Under the pieces are notes generated by a model. It was not told where the DNA came from, made no database searches, and saw only the letters and a program-made list of their open reading frames with translations. From NCBI RefSeq assembly GCF_018829635.1, contig NZ_JAHKKG010000002.1, positions 620,001 to 684,000 on the forward strand: a DNA stretch of 64,000 nucleotides. Direction: 5' to 3'. How positions within the stretch are numbered: the first letter of the stretch is position 1; every line of letters starts with the position of its first letter. Of this stretch, positions 44,642 to 52,841 are shown piece after piece. Source of the DNA: Paractinoplanes bogorensis (GTDB lineage Bacteria > Actinomycetota > Actinomycetes > Mycobacteriales > Micromonosporaceae). The position numbers were made by a program, and so were the translations under genes.

Positions 44642-45880
44642 TTAGCCGAACAGCGAGCGACCCCAGTAGTCGTCGGCCGCGGCCAGCCCCGGCGGGCAGG
44701 CGAACAGGCCGCTGGAGACGTGCCGGATGTACTCGTTCATCTGATCCAGCCGAGCCAGCTTGGTCTGCACCGGCACGAACTGCTTGTGCGGATCCCGCTG
44801 GTACGAGATGAAGAACAGCCCCGCGTTGAGCCGGCCCAGCCCGTCCGAGCCGTCCACGAAGTTGTAGCCGCGGCGCAGCATCCGGACGCCGTTGTTCTCG
44901 GTCGGATGGGCCAGACGGACGTGCGCATCCTGGGCGATCAACGGTTCGCCGTCGTCCCCCTCGACCGCGAAGTCGGGCTCGTCGAACTCGGCCTTGCTGC
45001 TCAGCGGGGCGCCCTCGCCCTTGTCCCGCCCGACGATCGTCTCCTGCTCGAGCAGCGAGGTGCGGTCCCACGTCTCGATCAGCATCCGGATCTTGCGGGT
45101 CACCATGTACGAGCCGCCGGCCATCCAGTCCGGCCCGTCGCCCGCGTGCACCCACAGGTGCTCGTCGAGCAGCGTGGCCTCCTCGGCCTTGAGGTTGGCG
45201 GTGCCGTCCTTGAAGCCGAACAGGTTGCGCGGGGTGGCCTGCGAGGTCGACGTGGACGACGTACGCCCGAACCCGAGCTGAGACCACCGGACGCTCACCA
45301 CGCCCATGCCGATGCGCGCGAGGTTGCGTACGGCATGAACCGCGACCTGGGGGTCGTTGGCGCACGCCTGGATGCAGAGATCGCCGCCCGAGATGCCCGG
45401 GTCGAGGGTGTCGCCCGGGAACTTGGGCAGATCGGCCAGCGCGGCCGGCTTCTTGGCCCGCAGCCCGAAGCGGGAGTCGAACAGGCTCGGGCCGAAACCG
45501 ATGGTGATGGTGAGGTCGGCCGCGGGCAGGCCGAGCGCCTCGCCGGTGTCCTCGGGCGGGGCCTCGGGCACGCCGCCGACCGCACCGAGTGCGCCGGCCT
45601 CCTTGCCCGCGGTCATCCGGGCGGCCGCCGCCGTCCACGACTGCAGCATGTCGATCAGGGCATCGCGATCCTTGGTGATCACGTCGAACGCGACGAAGTG
45701 CAGCCGGTCCTGGGCCGGGGTGATGATGCCGGCCTGCCGCTCACCGTAAAACTCGATCCGATCAGGCGCCGGCGCCGCGGGCGCGACCGGATCGTCGGCC
45801 ATGCGCCAGGCGACCGTACCGGCCGTCGCAGCTCCTACTACGCCCGCTCCGGCCAGCCCGATCACCTTGCGTCGTTTCAT
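44642..45880 (-). CDS. efeB: EfeB-type DyP peroxidase (Tat-exported)
   Basis: The 412-aa product has a Tat-like signal (MKRRKVIGLAGAGVVG) and the dye-decolourising peroxidase core: the GFKDGT motif with the distal Asp, an Arg/His heme region (RLAHPTENNGVRMLRRGYN) and FISYQRDPHKQFVPVQ. In efeUOB it oxidises ferrous iron, or handles heme, on the outer side for uptake by EfeU. It follows efeO by 9 nt. Confidence 0.92.
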   Translation of the reverse strand: MKRRKVIGLAGAGVVGAATAGTVAWRMADDPVAPAAPAPDRIEFYGERQAGIITPAQDRLHFVAFDVITKDRDALIDMLQSWTAAAARMTAGKEAGALGAVGGVPEAPPEDTGEALGLPAADLTITIGFGPSLFDSRFGLRAKKPAALADLPKFPGDTLDPGISGGDLCIQACANDPQVAVHAVRNLARIGMGVVSVRWSQLGFGRTSSTSTSQATPRNLFGFKDGTANLKAEEATLLDEHLWVHAGDGPDWMAGGSYMVTRKIRMLIETWDRTSLLEQETIVGRDKGEGAPLSSKAEFDEPDFAVEGDDGEPLIAQDAHVRLAHPTENNGVRMLRRGYNFVDGSDGLGRLNAGLFFISYQRDPHKQFVPVQTKLARLDQMNEYIRHVSSGLFACPPGLAAADDYWGRSLFG

Positions 45881-45889
45881 GCTGCGTCC

Positions 45890-47026
45890 TTACTTACCTG
45901 CGACCAGCGCGGCGACCTTGCTGATCGGCTCGGAGAGCGCGTTGATCTCGTCGCTCAGCACCTTGAGGTCGGCCTCGCTGAGCGTGTTGTGCAGCGCCCA
46001 GCCGTCGCCCTGCCGGTGCTTCTCGAGCGCCGCCTCGACCGACGCGAACCGCTCGTCGAGGGTCTTGGCCAGCGCCGCGTCCTTCTCCTCGATCGCCGGG
46101 CGGAGCGCCGCGATCGCGGCCTGCGAACCCTCGACGTTGGCCGCGAAGTCCCACAGGTCGGTGTGCGAGAAGGTGTCCTCCTCGCCGGTGATCTTGCCGC
46201 TGGCCACCTCGTCGAGCAGGCCCTTGGAGCCGTTGGCGAGCTGCACCGGCGAGAGCGTCACGGTCTCCGACTTGTCGACGATCGTCTGCACGTCGACCAG
46301 CAGCTGGTCGGCGGTCGGGCCCGACTTGCTGACGTCCTTGCTGACCCAGAGGTCCTTCTCGAGCTTGTGGAAGCCGGTCCACTTCTCGCCCGGCGCCAGG
46401 TCGGCCTCACGCGCGTCGATCTTGGGGTCGAGGTCACCGAAGCTCTCGGCCACCGGCTCGATCCGCTCCCAGTAGGTGCGGGCGATCGGGAACAGCCCCT
46501 TGGCCTTCTCGATGTCGCCCGCCTTGACCGCGTTCACAAAGGCGGTGGTCTGCTCGATCAGCGCACCGGTCTGGCTCTTGACGTAGCGCTGGTAGTCCTT
46601 GGTCGCCTGGGCCAGCTTGGCGTCCTCGGTCAGCGCCGGGGCCGAACCCGAGACCGTGAACGCGTTCCGGATGCCCTTGCCGATCATGCCGGGCTTGCAG
46701 GCCGTCTCGTACGTGCCCGCGGCCAGCTCGACGATCAACTCGCGGGACAGGCTGGGCGCGATGTTCTCGACCTCGCCCATGACCCGGTCACCGGCCGCGT
46801 AGACGTAGAACTCGGTGACCTTGTTGCCCTTGTTGGTGATCGCGAACGTGACGGTGCCGGCGTCCGACTCGGCGGCGGCCACCTTGCACTCGGTGTCCGA
46901 GGCGTCGACGGTGATCTTGCCGCTGGCGCCGGAGGCCGTGCCGGCTTCATCGTTGCCGCCACACGCGGCGAGCGGGACAGTCGCCGCGGCGGCCGCGACG
47001 ATGGCGAGCAAACGGGGGGTGCGCAT
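45890..47026 (-). CDS. efeO: EfeO: cupredoxin plus M75/imelysin-like iron-binding lipoprotein
   Basis: The 378-aa lipoprotein (lipobox PLAAC) has an N-terminal cupredoxin-like domain (about 35-130) and a C-terminal M75 domain with the HxxE motif in GFHKLEKDLW. It binds iron for transfer to the permease EfeU. The ATG at 47026 has GAGGAG upstream and lies 8 nt after efeU. Confidence 0.92.
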   Translation of the reverse strand: MRTPRLLAIVAAAAATVPLAACGGNDEAGTASGASGKITVDASDTECKVAAAESDAGTVTFAITNKGNKVTEFYVYAAGDRVMGEVENIAPSLSRELIVELAAGTYETACKPGMIGKGIRNAFTVSGSAPALTEDAKLAQATKDYQRYVKSQTGALIEQTTAFVNAVKAGDIEKAKGLFPIARTYWERIEPVAESFGDLDPKIDAREADLAPGEKWTGFHKLEKDLWVSKDVSKSGPTADQLLVDVQTIVDKSETVTLSPVQLANGSKGLLDEVASGKITGEEDTFSHTDLWDFAANVEGSQAAIAALRPAIEEKDAALAKTLDERFASVEAALEKHRQGDGWALHNTLSEADLKVLSDEINALSEPISKVAALVAGK

Positions 47027-47034
47027 GGATCTCC

Positions 47035-47868
47035 TCAAGAGGACTTGACGGGTTCGGGCGCCGGCTTGCTGGTGCGGGCCGGCCAGAGGAAGAGCACAAG
47101 AACGGGGATCCCGTACGCGAGCCACGCGATCGTCTCGAACACGGTGGGCGCGGGCGTGAAATTGACCATGCCGCGCAGCAGTTCGGCGTACCAGGTGTCG
47201 GGCGGCCAGCTCGCGCTGATGTCGTACGCGAGGTTGTTGAGCCCGGGCAGCACGCCGGCCTCCTGGAAGTCGTGCACGGCGTACTTGAGAATGCCCGCGG
47301 CGACCAGCACCAGCAGCGCGCCGGTCCAGGTGAAGAACTTGGTCAGGTTGATCCGGACGGCGCTCAGGTAGAGCAGCCAGCCCAACACCACGGCGGTCAG
47401 CATGCCGAGGGTGATGCCGATGATCGGACGGGCGCTGTCGGCCGCGCCCTGGGCGGCGGCGTAGAACAGGATCGAGGTCTCGAGCCCTTCGCGAACGACG
47501 GCCAGGAAGGCGACGCCGACGATGGCGAGCGGGCCGACCTGGATCGCGTCCTCCATGCGGCCGCGCAGTTCCTTGCCCATCTGGCGGGCCATCCGCCGCA
47601 TCCAGAAGATCATCCAGGTCACGAAGGTGACCGCCACCAGCGAGGCGATGGCCTCGAAGAGTTCCTGGTGGGTGAACGAGAGCTGGGCGATGCCGAACTG
47701 GAGCAGCGCGGCGAATCCGATCGACAGGGCGGCGGCCACGAACACGCCCGCCCAGACCCACTTGAGCAGCGGCTTGCGGTCGGACTTGACGAGGAACGCG
47801 ACGAGGATGGAGACCACCAACGTGATCTCCAGCCCTTCCCGGAGCCCGATCAGGTAGATGGCCGTCAT
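47035..47868 (-). CDS. efeU: EfeU: FTR1-family iron permease
   Basis: The 277-aa membrane protein has seven helices and two REGLE motifs (GLREGLEITLVV and VVREGLETSILF), which bind iron in FTR1/EfeU transporters. It is the first gene of efeUOB and is preceded by a DtxR/IdeR-type box 10 nt before the ATG. Confidence 0.94.
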   Translation of the reverse strand: MTAIYLIGLREGLEITLVVSILVAFLVKSDRKPLLKWVWAGVFVAAALSIGFAALLQFGIAQLSFTHQELFEAIASLVAVTFVTWMIFWMRRMARQMGKELRGRMEDAIQVGPLAIVGVAFLAVVREGLETSILFYAAAQGAADSARPIIGITLGMLTAVVLGWLLYLSAVRINLTKFFTWTGALLVLVAAGILKYAVHDFQEAGVLPGLNNLAYDISASWPPDTWYAELLRGMVNFTPAPTVFETIAWLAYGIPVLVLFLWPARTSKPAPEPVKSS

Positions 47869-47877
47869 CGAGATCTC

Positions 47878-47896
47878 CTAGGTAAGCCAAACCTAA
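47878..47896 (-). promoter_or_regulatory. DtxR/IdeR-type iron box of efeUOB
   Basis: On the minus strand TTAGGTTTGGCTTACCTAG matches the IdeR consensus TTAGGTTAGGCTAACCTAA at about 16 of 19 positions. A second half-site (GGTAAGCC) lies about 15 nt further out. This predicts repression when iron is sufficient. Confidence 0.7.
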
Positions 47897-48044
47897 CTAC
47901 GCTGAGGCTTACCTTCTTTTATTCGCTTGTAGAAGTCAACTCACGCCCCTCCGGCCCCTACTCGGCCGAGAGTTTCGGTCACGAATCCCCGGAAGTTTCC
48001 GAGAAGTTATTGACACTTTTCGATACCGAGTCGGAGACTGCCAC

Positions 48045-48058
48045 TGGGAGCGCTCCCA
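48045..48058 (+). promoter_or_regulatory. CelR-type operator of the glucuronoyl esterase gene
   Basis: TGGGAGCGCTCCCA is a perfect 14-bp palindrome. It is identical to the operator of CelR, the LacI-family cellulase regulator of Thermobifida. It lies 27 nt before the ATG; a TTGACA is at 48010-48015. Confidence 0.75.
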
Positions 48059-48084
48059 ATCCCCGCTCGTCCGGAGGAGCTCTG

Positions 48085-49644
48085 ATGACCCGTCCCCCGA
48101 TCCGCACGGCGATCGTGACGCTGCTGGCCTGCGTCACGGTGGCCGCCGCCCTTCCCGCCCAAGCGGCCGTAGGTGTCGAGGACGAAGGCGCCAACTGCGC
48201 CGTCCCCGCCCTGCCCGACACCGGCGCACTGCCCACCAACGCCAAACTCCCCGACCCGTTCAGGAAGATCGACGGCACCCGCATCAGCACCCGCGCCGAG
48301 TGGACCTGCCGGCGCGAGGAGATCAAACGGCTGTCCGAGAAGTTCGTCTACGGCGAGAAACCGGCCAAACCCCAGTCGGTCACCGGCACCGTGTCCAGCT
48401 CGTCGATCACCGTGAACGTCAGCCACCAGGGCCGCAGCTCGAGCTTCACGGCCCGGGTCGAGCTCCCCAGCGGCACCGGACCGTTCCCCGCGGTCGTCGT
48501 GCTGGGCGGGTTCGGTGCCGACACCGCGTCGATCAAGGCGGCCGGTGCGGCTGTGATCAACTACGACCCGTACGCGGTCGGGAAGGAAGGCACCGGCCGC
48601 ACCAACAAACAGGGCGCGTTCTACAGCATCTACGGCGCGACCAGCCCGACCGGACTCCTGATGGCCTGGTCGTGGGGCGTGAGCCGGATCATCGACGTGC
48701 TCGAGCAGTCCGGCGGCAGCATCCTGCGGGCCGACGCCACCGGAGTGACCGGTTGCTCCCGGTTCGGCAAGGGCGCCTTCGTGATCGGCGCGTTCGACCA
48801 GCGGATCGCGCTCACCATGCCGATCGAGTCGGGCACCGCGGGCGCACCGATCTTCCGCGGCGTTCCGGGCGAAGGCGCGCAGAGCCTTTCCTCCGCGTAC
48901 GGGGAACAGCCGTGGCTCGGTGACGCGTTCGGCTCGTTCACGGGTAGTCCGCAGCGGCTTCCCGTGGACACCCACCAGATCGCGGCCATGGTCGCTCCGC
49001 GGGGACTGTTCATCATGGACAACCCGCACATCGCCAACCTCGGGCCGCGGTCGGCCAGTGTGGCCGCGCTCGGGGCGGCGGAGGTCTACAAGGCGCTCGG
49101 GGCGGGCGACAACATCTCGTACTGGTCGGACGTCTCGGACGGCACACACTGCGCCAACCGGGCCGAGTGGCGGACGCCGCTGCAGCAGAACATCCGCAAA
49201 CACCTGCTCAGGACCGGTTCCGACCCCGGCGTGATCCGCATCGCGAGCAAGGCCCAGGGCCGGCTCGCCGACTGGGCCGACTGGACGACCCCCGTCCTGG
49301 GCTCTTCGTCCACGCCGCCGCCTTCTCCTACTACTCCCCCGCCTACTACTGCTCCCCCGCCGCCTGTTGGTGGGTGCTCGGCGACCGCTTCGGTCAACGC
49401 CTGGACCGGTGGTTTCGTCGCCACGATCCGCGTCTCGGCCGCCACCGCCGTCAATGGCTGGACCGTCGGCCTGACCCTTCCCGCCGGAACCGCCGTCACC
49501 AATACCTGGAATGCCAACCGAACCGGCACCACATTTACCAACGTCACCTTCAACGGCCAGATCCCGGCCGGCGGATACGTCGAGTTCGGTTTCCAGGGCA
49601 CGGGTTCGCCCGGTTCCCTGTCACCGACCTGTTCCGCGGCATGA
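48085..49644 (+). CDS. Secreted CE15 glucuronoyl esterase with CBM2
   Basis: The 519-aa product has a signal peptide ending LPAQA and a CE15 hydrolase with the GCSRFGK nucleophile motif (Ser225), an acidic Glu248 in MPIESGT and His355 in SDGTHCA. A Pro/Thr linker (about 405-428) leads to a CBM2 (CSATASVNAWTGGF, residues 430-519). CE15 enzymes cut the ester bond between lignin and 4-O-methyl-glucuronoxylan. The ATG follows CGGAGGAG. The CelR-type operator suggests induction by cello-oligosaccharides. Confidence 0.93.
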   Translation: MTRPPIRTAIVTLLACVTVAAALPAQAAVGVEDEGANCAVPALPDTGALPTNAKLPDPFRKIDGTRISTRAEWTCRREEIKRLSEKFVYGEKPAKPQSVTGTVSSSSITVNVSHQGRSSSFTARVELPSGTGPFPAVVVLGGFGADTASIKAAGAAVINYDPYAVGKEGTGRTNKQGAFYSIYGATSPTGLLMAWSWGVSRIIDVLEQSGGSILRADATGVTGCSRFGKGAFVIGAFDQRIALTMPIESGTAGAPIFRGVPGEGAQSLSSAYGEQPWLGDAFGSFTGSPQRLPVDTHQIAAMVAPRGLFIMDNPHIANLGPRSASVAALGAAEVYKALGAGDNISYWSDVSDGTHCANRAEWRTPLQQNIRKHLLRTGSDPGVIRIASKAQGRLADWADWTTPVLGSSSTPPPSPTTPPPTTAPPPPVGGCSATASVNAWTGGFVATIRVSAATAVNGWTVGLTLPAGTAVTNTWNANRTGTTFTNVTFNGQIPAGGYVEFGFQGTGSPGSLSPTCSAA

Positions 49645-49677
49645 AAAAGGGGCCCGGCGCATTGCCGGGCCCCCTTT
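49645..49677. terminator. Terminator after the CE15 gene
   Basis: AAAGGGGCCCGGC and GCCGGGCCCCCTTT form a hairpin with a five-base loop. The A-run before and T-run after make it usable in both directions, also for the tRNA-like genes on the minus strand. Confidence 0.8.
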
Positions 49678-49682
49678 GCTGC

Positions 49683-49870
49683 GCCCTGGGCGGGACTCGA
49701 ACCCGCGTCCCCTAGTCGACGGTGAGGCAACTCGCTTCCCTGCCGGGGGATGAGGTTCCCTGTCCCGGGGTCTTCTACACCACAGGCCCGGTCCCGGTGC
49801 ATCCGCAACTCTCCCGCCGTGACACCGCTTCAACGTTTTCGGCCGCTCTATCCTTCTGAGCTACCAGGGC
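49683..49870 (-). other. 188-nt tRNA-like element: tRNA ends separated by a long insert
   Basis: The 5' end reads GCCCTGG-TA-GCTC-loop-GAGC, a normal acceptor strand plus D-arm. The 3' end has a T-arm (GCGGG TTCGAGT CCCGC) and CCAGGGC, which pairs with GCCCTGG at 7 of 7 positions. Between them are about 110 nt more than a standard tRNA, with no clear anticodon arm and two imperfect copies of a CCCGG..CAGGGAA..CCTCA unit. The insert is too short for a typical group I intron. A D-arm is present, so it is not a normal tmRNA. It may be a split, intron-like or decayed tRNA gene. Confidence 0.35.
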
Positions 49871-49888
49871 ATGCTCTATTCAGTTGAG

Positions 49889-49963
49889 CAGCGCGGACGG
49901 GATTCGAACCCGCAACGTGTCCCGGGTGAAAGCCGGGCGACTCTACCTTTCGTCCACCGCGCC
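49889..49963 (-). tRNA. tRNA-Glu(TTC)-like, atypical body
   Basis: The cloverleaf can be folded by eye. Acceptor GGCGCGG pairs with CCGCGCT (first pair G-U), the D-stem is GAC/GTC, the anticodon stem CCCGG/CCGGG has loop CTTTCAC (anticodon TTC), and the T-arm is GCGGG TTCGAAT CCCGT. The variable loop seems to be 7 nt, and the body does not resemble the usual actinobacterial tRNA-Glu, which starts GCCCC. Confidence 0.6.
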
Positions 49964-49974
49964 GAGCACTTACG

Positions 49975-50047
49975 TAGGCCGTACGGGATTCGAACCCGTG
50001 ATCTCCTGATCGAGAGTCAGGCGAGTTGACCGCTACTCCAACAGCCC
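49975..50047 (-). tRNA. tRNA-Glu(CTC)-like, atypical body
   Basis: A complete cloverleaf is visible. Acceptor GGGCTGT pairs with ACGGCCT (G-U at the first and fifth pair), the D-arm is GAGT/ACTC, the anticodon stem CCTGA/TCAGG has loop CTCTCGA (anticodon CTC), the variable loop is 5 nt and the T-arm is ACGGG TTCGAAT CCCGT. As in its neighbour, the first base pair is G-U. Confidence 0.65.
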
Positions 50048-50077
50048 GCTGATACTGCTTTTACCGCAAACAAAAAA

Positions 50078-50106
50078 GCCGCCCTTCCCGTACGGGGATA
50101 GGCGGC
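50078..50106 (-). terminator. Terminator-like hairpin upstream of the tRNA-like array
   Basis: GCCGCC and GGCGGC arms with an inner TCCCGTACGGGGA are followed on the minus strand by TTTTTTG. It would stop minus-strand transcripts entering the array. It is also within the leader region of the plus-strand TMEM175-like gene. Confidence 0.55.
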
Positions 50107-50235
50107 GACCACGCATCTCGAGTGGGCTAGCCGCCGCTGCCCTCAGAAGGCCGTTCCGTGTTCGTCATGCCCATCACGCTAGAAGATCGTCGCGGGCCCT
50201 CGCAACGCATTAACCGATCGCGCATACTGCCCTGC

Positions 50236-50856
50236 GTGACCGACCCCCGCGAGGAGACCAGCTCGGAACGGCTCGTCTTCTTCACCGACGCCGTCGCCGC
50301 GATCGCGATGACGCTGCTGATCCTGCCGCTCCTCGAGGTCATCACCGGCCTGTCCGAAGAGGAACACCCCACTCTCGGCGCCCTGGTGCAGGATCACGCG
50401 CTGGAGTTCGGGGCGTTCCTGCTGAGCTTCTGCGTCATCTTCCGGCTCTGGTGGGCCCACCACCGGATCTTCAAACACGTGTCGCTGATCCGCTCCCGCG
50501 TGGTGTTCCTGAGCGGTCTATGGACCCTGGCAATCGTCTTCCTGCCTATCCCGACCGCCCTCATCACCGCGTACAGCCCGTCGGCCGGCAGCGTGGCCCT
50601 CTACGGCGGCACGTTGGTGCTGGCGAGCGGTTCCCTCACGCTTCTTTCCCTGTACGCCCACCGCCACCCCGAACTCAGCGAGGGCCGCACCCCGGTCCCG
50701 GCCGAGGTGGTGCTGGGCAATGTGGCCGCCTTCATCCTCCAGCTGGTCGCCACCCTGATCGGCTCGGTCTTCGCCCACTCGATCAACTACTCGGCGTTCC
50801 TCCTGATGTTCCTGAGCCCGCTGCTCGAGCGAGTCCTGCGTCCCCGCATCCGCTAG
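50236..50856 (+). CDS. TMEM175-family potassium channel-like protein
   Basis: The 206-aa protein has about six helices in two parts and opens RLVFFTDAVAAIAMTLLILPLL, the FSD-type signature of bacterial TMEM175 (DUF1211) channels, here FTD. I use the GTG at 50236 since a CATACT hexamer 8 nt upstream could give a leaderless mRNA; the in-frame ATG at 50158 would add a charged tail of 26 residues. Its stop shares CTAG with the convergent small gene. Confidence 0.82.
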   Translation: MTDPREETSSERLVFFTDAVAAIAMTLLILPLLEVITGLSEEEHPTLGALVQDHALEFGAFLLSFCVIFRLWWAHHRIFKHVSLIRSRVVFLSGLWTLAIVFLPIPTALITAYSPSAGSVALYGGTLVLASGSLTLLSLYAHRHPELSEGRTPVPAEVVLGNVAAFILQLVATLIGSVFAHSINYSAFLLMFLSPLLERVLRPRIR

Positions 50857-51074
50857 CGGCTTCTCCGCCGCCCGGCCGCCTCCCGGATCAGCCACCGGAT
50901 CAGGCGCACCGGCAGGGCGAACAGCCATCCGAGGAGCCGCCGGTAGTAACCCCACAGCGCATTGCCGAGCCCCGGCATGACCCGGCGCAGGAGCAGCAGC
51001 AGAATCGCCACGACCAGCAGCGTCGAGACCACGTCGACAACGAGCCCGGCGGCCGCATCGGTGAGCGCTCGCAC
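50853..51074 (-). CDS. Small membrane protein of unknown function
   Basis: The 73-aa product has one strong transmembrane helix (about 10-30), a Trp/Leu-rich amphipathic part (GYYRRLLGWLFALPVRLIRWLI) and an Arg-rich tail. Its GTG starts one base after the stop of the DUF6232-like gene, so the two are coupled. I do not recognise the family. Confidence 0.55.
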   Translation of the reverse strand: MRALTDAAAGLVVDVVSTLLVVAILLLLLRRVMPGLGNALWGYYRRLLGWLFALPVRLIRWLIREAAGRRRSR

Positions 51075-51075
51075 G

Positions 51076-51426
51076 TCAGCCCCCGTAGACGATCTTGTCG
51101 CCGTCGATCACGTCGCCGTCGATCTTGTCGCCGAACACGATGTCTCCTCGCACCTCGACGCGGAACTCCAGGGCCGGGTTGTTGATCGCCGCCGCGACCT
51201 GTGCCGACAGGTTCCAGATCACGTCGCGGTCGTCGCTGACCAGGGCCGCGTTGGTCACACCGGCGGTGACCTTCAGCGCGTACAGGTCGGGCGTGGCGAC
51301 CCGCCGCACCACCTGAAACGTCTGAAATCCGATCGTGGCGAGTACACCGACCACGTAGGCCACCCCGACCCACGTGGGCACCGCGCGGCCGGCACACCCG
51401 AGCACCAGCAGCCCGACCCAGCGCAC
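51076..51426 (-). pseudogene. DUF6232-like protein, N-terminally truncated
   Basis: What remains is one hydrophobic hairpin (about residues 15-40), the DUF6232 C-terminal core (YALKVTAG...AALVSDDRDVIWNLSAQVAAAINNP) and a tail of repeated GDxxxGDK-like units (GDIVFGDKIDGDVIDGDKI), a motif often found beside conflict-system effectors. DUF6232 proteins normally have an additional N-terminal beta domain, which is missing: the frame upstream is only antisense to the CHAT remnant. The GTG at 51426 is the first plausible start and has a poor ribosome binding site. Confidence 0.5.
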
Positions 51427-51463
51427 CTTCGACGACCGGACGACAACCCACGCCCAGCGGCTG

Positions 51464-52005
51464 CCGTCGCTCCGGCTGGACGAGGAGAACCGGGCGATCA
51501 ACCAGGCCATCGCCGGGGCCGGGGCGAGCGATCGGCTCGAGGTGCGTGTCGCCACCGCCCTGCGCCTGGGTGATCTGCCTGAGCAACTGCTGCACCATCG
51601 CCCGACGATCGTGCACTTCTCCGGCCATGCCGACGCGCGCAGCGGCCTCATGATGACCGATGCCGCGGGCCGGTCCCATCCCGTACCGCCGGAAGCACTG
51701 CACGATCTCTTCCGGATCCTGCGCCGCGGCATCGAGTGTGTCGTGCTGAACGCCTGCTACACCGAGCCCCAGGCGACGGCGATCGCCCGGCACGTGCCCT
51801 GCGTCGTCGGTATGAACGCCGCCTTCGACGACACGACGGCATCCAGTTCTCGGCCGGGTTCTATCAGGGCCTTGCGTACGGGCAATCGGTCCAGGTGGCG
51901 TTCGAACTGGCTCGCAACGGGCTCGACCTGCACCGCCGGCCCGGCCGGGACGTTCCGCGGTTGATCGCCCAGCCGGGAGCGGCCGATCGGGTGATCGTCG
52001 GGTGA
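51464..52005 (+). pseudogene. CHAT-domain (caspase-like) protease remnant with frameshift
   Basis: The region encodes the CHAT core LRLDEENRAINQAI, the catalytic His in IVHFSGHA and the Cys in VVLNACYTEPQA, up to VVGMNAAFDDT. The expected continuation (DGIQFSAGFYQGLAYGQSVQVAFELARNG) lies in another frame from about 51835 to the stop at 52005, so a frameshift near 51830-51840 breaks the gene. The N-terminal strand of the domain and any sensor part are also missing. CHAT proteases act as effectors in stress or defence systems. A sequencing error could explain the frameshift but not the missing N-terminus. Confidence 0.7.
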
Positions 52006-52110
52006 ACTCTCTCCCGGGTTCATGCCAGCCGGGCCGCGCGGACGCATGCTTTCGATCTTGTCGGGCAATGTGGAGAACACCGCATGAAGACCGACTAACC
52101 GGGAGCAATC

Positions 52111-52740
52111 ATGAATAAGCGCACCTTCCGCGCCGCCGTCCTCGGTGTGACGGCCGTTGGGCTCACGCTCGGCACGCAGGCCTGCGCCAACAACACCGGA
52201 GACACGGCCGCCGTCCCCGCCGCGGCCACGACGACCACGCCGTCGTCGGCACCCGCGTCACCGTCACCCTCGTCGGTGCCGTCGCGTGAACCCGGAGCGC
52301 CCTGCACCAACGACGACCTGTCGGTGGAGATCACCCTGCAGCCCGACCGGAAGGACGGCGCGCAGCGGGGCCTGGTCGCGGTCACCAACAAGTCGGACTC
52401 GGACTGCGGGGTGAACGGTCGCGCGTCGATCTCGCTGCGCAACGCCGCCGACGAGGTCGTCGACGTGCCGACCAAAGAGGTGAACCAGCCCGGCAAGGCG
52501 ATCCCGATCATGCTCAAGTCCGGCAGCAGCGCGTTCGAGGGCATCAAGTGGGTGCCGTGCGACAAGGGCGACGCGACCTGCGGCGCCGGCAACACGCTGT
52601 CGTTCAACCTGCAGGCCTCGACCGACGGCCCGCCCGCCAAGCTGATCGACTTCCCGGCCCCCGAGAAGAGCGCCATCACCATGAAGTCGCTCCAGGTCGG
52701 CACGCTCCAGCCGGCCACGCAGGGTGTCGTCGCCTGGTGA
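52111..52740 (+). CDS. DUF4232 exported protein
   Basis: The 209-aa product has a signal peptide with a weak lipobox-like TQAC, a Ser/Thr/Pro stalk (about 35-60) and a DUF4232 beta-sandwich domain with conserved Cys residues (GAPCTNDDLSV, SDCGVNGRASI, WVPCDKGDATCG). DUF4232 proteins are common exported actinobacterial proteins of unknown role. The ATG follows GGGAGCA. Confidence 0.8.
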   Translation: MNKRTFRAAVLGVTAVGLTLGTQACANNTGDTAAVPAAATTTTPSSAPASPSPSSVPSREPGAPCTNDDLSVEITLQPDRKDGAQRGLVAVTNKSDSDCGVNGRASISLRNAADEVVDVPTKEVNQPGKAIPIMLKSGSSAFEGIKWVPCDKGDATCGAGNTLSFNLQASTDGPPAKLIDFPAPEKSAITMKSLQVGTLQPATQGVVAW

Positions 52741-52841
52741 TGTCCAGATTTGGGCCAGGACGTCCCCAGGTTTGATCCTGGCACCCGTCGTCCGGCGGCA
52801 ACCTCGCGTACCTCAGCGCGGACAACGGAGAGGACGCGCTG

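Noticed and set aside
49681..49788. Separate tRNA with 5' end at GGGCCTGTGGTGTAG
   Set aside because: That 5' strand does not pair with the 3' CCAGGGC, whereas GCCCTGG at 49864-49870 pairs perfectly.
49683..49870. tmRNA gene
   Set aside because: The element is about half the usual tmRNA length, has a normal D-arm and shows no recognisable tag reading frame.
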